DNA of 7,932 bases, taken from assembly GCA_051883735.1 (NCBI GenBank), contig JBJEUH010000035.1, positions 1 through 7,932 of the forward strand, read 5' to 3'. Below, piece by piece: positions 5,555 to 7,932 of the stretch (positions within the stretch are counted from its first letter, which is position 1; every line of letters begins with the position of its first letter). This DNA comes from Ventricola sp051883735. GTDB lineage: Bacteria; Bacillota; Clostridia; Christensenellales; Aristaeellaceae. The position numbers and the translations under genes were made by a program. Below the pieces are notes generated by a model. It had not been told where the DNA came from, did not search any database, and worked only from the letters and a program-made list of their open reading frames with translations.

Positions 5555-7876
5555 ATGACAAAAACCAAGAATACACTGCGCAAAAAGCTCTACCGCGACA
5601 TGCGCCGCGCGGGAATGCAGTTCCTGTCGATCATCCTGCTGTGCGCACTGGGCACGTTCGCGTTCGCGGCGCTCGACGGCATGGCGCGCATGACGCGCAC
5701 CACGTTTGACACCTACTTCGAGGAAAACAACCTGGCCGACTTCTGGGTCACGCTCCCCGCGGGCGTCGACCGCGCGGCGCTTGACAAGCTCGAGGGCATC
5801 GGCGGCGTCGATCAGGTGATCGCCCGCTCGGTTACGGACCTGGAGACCACGCTGGGCACCGACGTGACCGTCAACGTGAACGTCACCGCCTACGACGGCG
5901 AGATGAGCGTCAACACGCCGCTGCTGCGCGAGGGCGAGCTGCTCGATCCGTCGGACGTGCGCGGCTGCCTGATCCAGGAGCGCTTCGCCAGGGCGCAGGC
6001 GCTCACCGTGGGCGACCGCATCACCGTGAAGCTCGGCGGACAGGAGCACACCTTCGTGATCCGCGGCGTGGTGGTCAGCCCGGAGTACGTGGCGCTCTCC
6101 CGCGGCGTTTCCGCCAACCCGGATGAATACGGCTTCATCCTCATCAACGCGCGCGCCCTGCCGCAGCTTGCGCTGACGCAGGCGATCGTCACCCTGGAGG
6201 ACGGCGCGGACGAGGACGCCGTGCAAGCCGCCATCGAGGACGCCCTGCCCGACGCGCTCGTGCTCAATCGCGGCGCGCACACCAGCACCGCGCGCTGCGA
6301 CAACGACGCGCAGATGTTTGAAAACCTGACCTACGTCTTCCCGCTGCTCGCCTACGCCGTCGCCGCGCTGATCGTCATGACGACGCTCTCGCGCATGATC
6401 GACAACCAGCGCCTGCAGATGGGCACGCTCAAGGCGCTGGGCTTTTCGGGCCGGCAGATCCGAAACCACTACCTCTCCTATGCGGTCGTGCCCTCGCTCA
6501 TCGGCGCGCTGATGGGCACGCTGATCGGCCACTACACGCTGCCCTATGTCCTGTGGGACGCGCTGCTATCCCAGAGCGAGATGCCCTACCGGCTGGAGCC
6601 GCCGGTGTCCGTCCCGGCCTGGTGCATGGTCTTCCTCACCATGGTGATGAGCGTGGCCATCTGCTATTTCACCTACCGCCGCTCCGCGCGGGAGACCACG
6701 GCGGCGCTGCTGCGGCCCAAGCCGCCCAAGGACGGCAAGCGCATCCTCCTGGAGCGCATCACGCCGCTATGGTCGCGCCTGACCTTCAATGCGAAGATGA
6801 TCGTGCGCAACCTGATGCGCAACAAGATGCGCACGTTCATGTCGTTCGTCGGCCTCCTGTGCTGCACGATGCTCATCATCACCTCGCTGGGCCTGCAGGA
6901 CTCCGTCACGAGCCTGGCCAACAACTACTACACCGGCACGCTGCGCTACGACGTGCGCGCCAACCTGACCGGCGAGACCGGCACGGCGGAGAGCTATGAG
7001 CGCCGCATCGACGCGCAGCAGGTCGAATGCCTGATGGAGCAGTCCGTCTCCCTGCGCGCCGCCGGCGGCACGCGCACCACGATGCTCACCGTGCTGGGCG
7101 ACGATCAGCAGATGCAGTACCTGGGCAAGGACGAGACATTCGTGCAGCTTGAGACCGGCTTCATCGCCGTGACGTACAAGCTGAGCCGGACGCTCGACAT
7201 CCACGTCGAGGACACGGTTCGCCTGCTGCTGCCCGGCGACGACGAGGCGATCTCCATGGTCGTGGGCCAGATCGTGCACAACAACACCGTGCAGGGCGTG
7301 TACATGAACCGCACCACCTGGGAGGCGCAGCGCAAGGGCGACTTCGTGCCCACGGCCATCCAGCTGCGCGGCGCGGACGAGGACTGCATCGCCCGGCTCC
7401 TGGATATGGACGAGGTCGATACGCTGGACTATCCGACCGAGCAGATCGGCGACATGCTGGATATGCTCGACGCGCTCTCCTCCGTCTTCTCCATGATCAC
7501 CTTCATCGCGCTGGCGCTGGCCTTCGTCATCTGCTACAACATGGGTCTGATGAACTTCGTGGAGCGCATCCGCGAATACGCGACGCTCAAGGTGCTGGGC
7601 TACCATCAGAAGGAGATCCGCAGCCTCATCATCAACGAGAACCTCATCATCTCCGTGCTGGGCGTGCTGTGCGGCATCGTGCCGGGCTATCTGCTCACCG
7701 ACGTGGTCATGCACACCTGCGAGCCGGAATCCGCGTTTTACCCCGGCGTGCCGACGGTGCAGTCCGTCGTCATCGCGTGCGTCATCACGTTCTGCTTCTC
7801 CGTGTTCATCCAGCTGCTGCTCACCCGTAAGGTGCGCTCGATCGACATGGTCGAGGCGCTCAAGTCGGTGGAATAA
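5555..7876 (+). CDS. ABC exporter permease with two FtsX domains
   Basis: This is a 773-residue membrane subunit paired with the preceding ATPase. Predicted membrane segments are at about 21-42, then 257-277, 306-328 and 354-373 (first FtsX module), then 427-447, 642-664, 691-716 and 734-756 (second module). A MacB-like extracytoplasmic domain fills about 44-255 and a second one about 450-640. Each FtsX module carries the same cytoplasmic coupling motif, QMGTLKALGFSGRQI (287-301) and EYATLKVLGYHQKEI (674-688). This shows an internal duplication, so one chain can supply both halves of the transporter. GGAGGA precedes ATG 5555 at normal spacing. By family, such proteins export peptides, lipoproteins, lipids or drugs, or sense envelope stress. 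I cannot choose between these. No histidine kinase or response regulator is seen beside it. A repeat copy follows directly after TAA 7874-7876. Confidence 0.92.
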   Translation: MTKTKNTLRKKLYRDMRRAGMQFLSIILLCALGTFAFAALDGMARMTRTTFDTYFEENNLADFWVTLPAGVDRAALDKLEGIGGVDQVIARSVTDLETTLGTDVTVNVNVTAYDGEMSVNTPLLREGELLDPSDVRGCLIQERFARAQALTVGDRITVKLGGQEHTFVIRGVVVSPEYVALSRGVSANPDEYGFILINARALPQLALTQAIVTLEDGADEDAVQAAIEDALPDALVLNRGAHTSTARCDNDAQMFENLTYVFPLLAYAVAALIVMTTLSRMIDNQRLQMGTLKALGFSGRQIRNHYLSYAVVPSLIGALMGTLIGHYTLPYVLWDALLSQSEMPYRLEPPVSVPAWCMVFLTMVMSVAICYFTYRRSARETTAALLRPKPPKDGKRILLERITPLWSRLTFNAKMIVRNLMRNKMRTFMSFVGLLCCTMLIITSLGLQDSVTSLANNYYTGTLRYDVRANLTGETGTAESYERRIDAQQVECLMEQSVSLRAAGGTRTTMLTVLGDDQQMQYLGKDETFVQLETGFIAVTYKLSRTLDIHVEDTVRLLLPGDDEAISMVVGQIVHNNTVQGVYMNRTTWEAQRKGDFVPTAIQLRGADEDCIARLLDMDEVDTLDYPTEQIGDMLDMLDALSSVFSMITFIALALAFVICYNMGLMNFVERIREYATLKVLGYHQKEIRSLIINENLIISVLGVLCGIVPGYLLTDVVMHTCEPESAFYPGVPTVQSVVIACVITFCFSVFIQLLLTRKVRSIDMVEALKSVE

Positions 7877-7932
7877 GTGCGAAGCAAAGAAGGGAGTCTG
7901 AGGGACTTTGTCCCTCAGGCAGGTCTTAGGGC
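7877..7932 (+). repeat. Three-hairpin dispersed repeat, copy 3 (truncated by window end)
   Basis: Directly after the permease stop the sequence repeats the leader (GCGAAGCAAAGAAGGGAG, one change from the other copies) and hairpin 1, CTGAGGGAC (7898-7906)/GTCCCTCAG (7910-7918), with a TTT loop. It continues through GCAGGT and the left arm of hairpin 2, TTAGGGC (7926-7932), where the window ends. It has the same direction as the preceding gene, as for the other two copies. The rest of hairpin 2 and hairpin 3 should lie just outside. Confidence 0.85.

Noticed and set aside
5486..6532. A 348-codon minus-strand frame opposite the ABC ATPase end and the permease
   Set aside because: It is Arg/His/Ala/Val-rich without domain signatures and lies opposite clear FtsX/ABC coding. 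The 315-codon minus-strand frame at 6767-7714 is rejected for the same reason.

Overview
The window looks like a piece of a GC-rich Bacillota (clostridial-type) chromosome. This rests on near-consensus AGGAGG ribosome-binding sites before almost every gene, sigma-A-type promoters with exact 17-bp spacers, a split LacL/LacM beta-galactosidase, and a paired short-chain chromate transporter. The strongly GC-rich third codon positions explain the many long antisense open frames, which I treat as shadows. A more exact taxonomic placement cannot be made from this sequence.

Layout: (1) 3-125, the C-terminal tail of an unidentified + strand gene. (2) 126-591, a 466-bp intergenic region between convergent genes. 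It holds two inverted copies of a ~130-bp, three-hairpin repeat (143-273 on +, 434-562 on -) with an ordinary stem-loop terminator between them (335-370). (3) 592-3403 on -, the lacL-lacM operon for a two-subunit GH2 beta-galactosidase. The genes overlap by 17 nt, and the operon has its own promoter and an operator-like palindrome. (4) 3504-4642 on -, a pair of short ChrA-family transporter genes overlapping by ATGA. (5) 4643-4821, a divergent control region. It carries a weak extended -10 promoter for the chr pair and a perfect TTGACA-17-TATAAT promoter for the genes to the right, followed at once by a 36-bp palindrome of repeated TAAAAAC/GTTTTTA units. (6) 4822-7876 on +, a MacB/LolCDE-like ABC exporter operon: an ATPase, then one large permease with two FtsX modules. 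(7) 7877-7932, a third copy of the repeat, starting right after the permease stop codon and cut by the window end.

The protein-coding genes all belong to known families: lactose or other beta-galactoside hydrolysis, anion transport of the chromate type, and export of an unknown substrate. No regulator gene is present, so whatever binds the two operator-like palindromes is encoded elsewhere.

The most unusual content is the repeat. Its three copies share loop and flank sequence. Their stems differ mainly by compensatory base changes, which points to selection on the folded form. All three copies sit just downstream of a stop codon in the sense direction of that gene, so each would be transcribed as a structured 3' UTR. 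Read from the opposite side, the third hairpin is followed by a T-run and resembles an intrinsic terminator.
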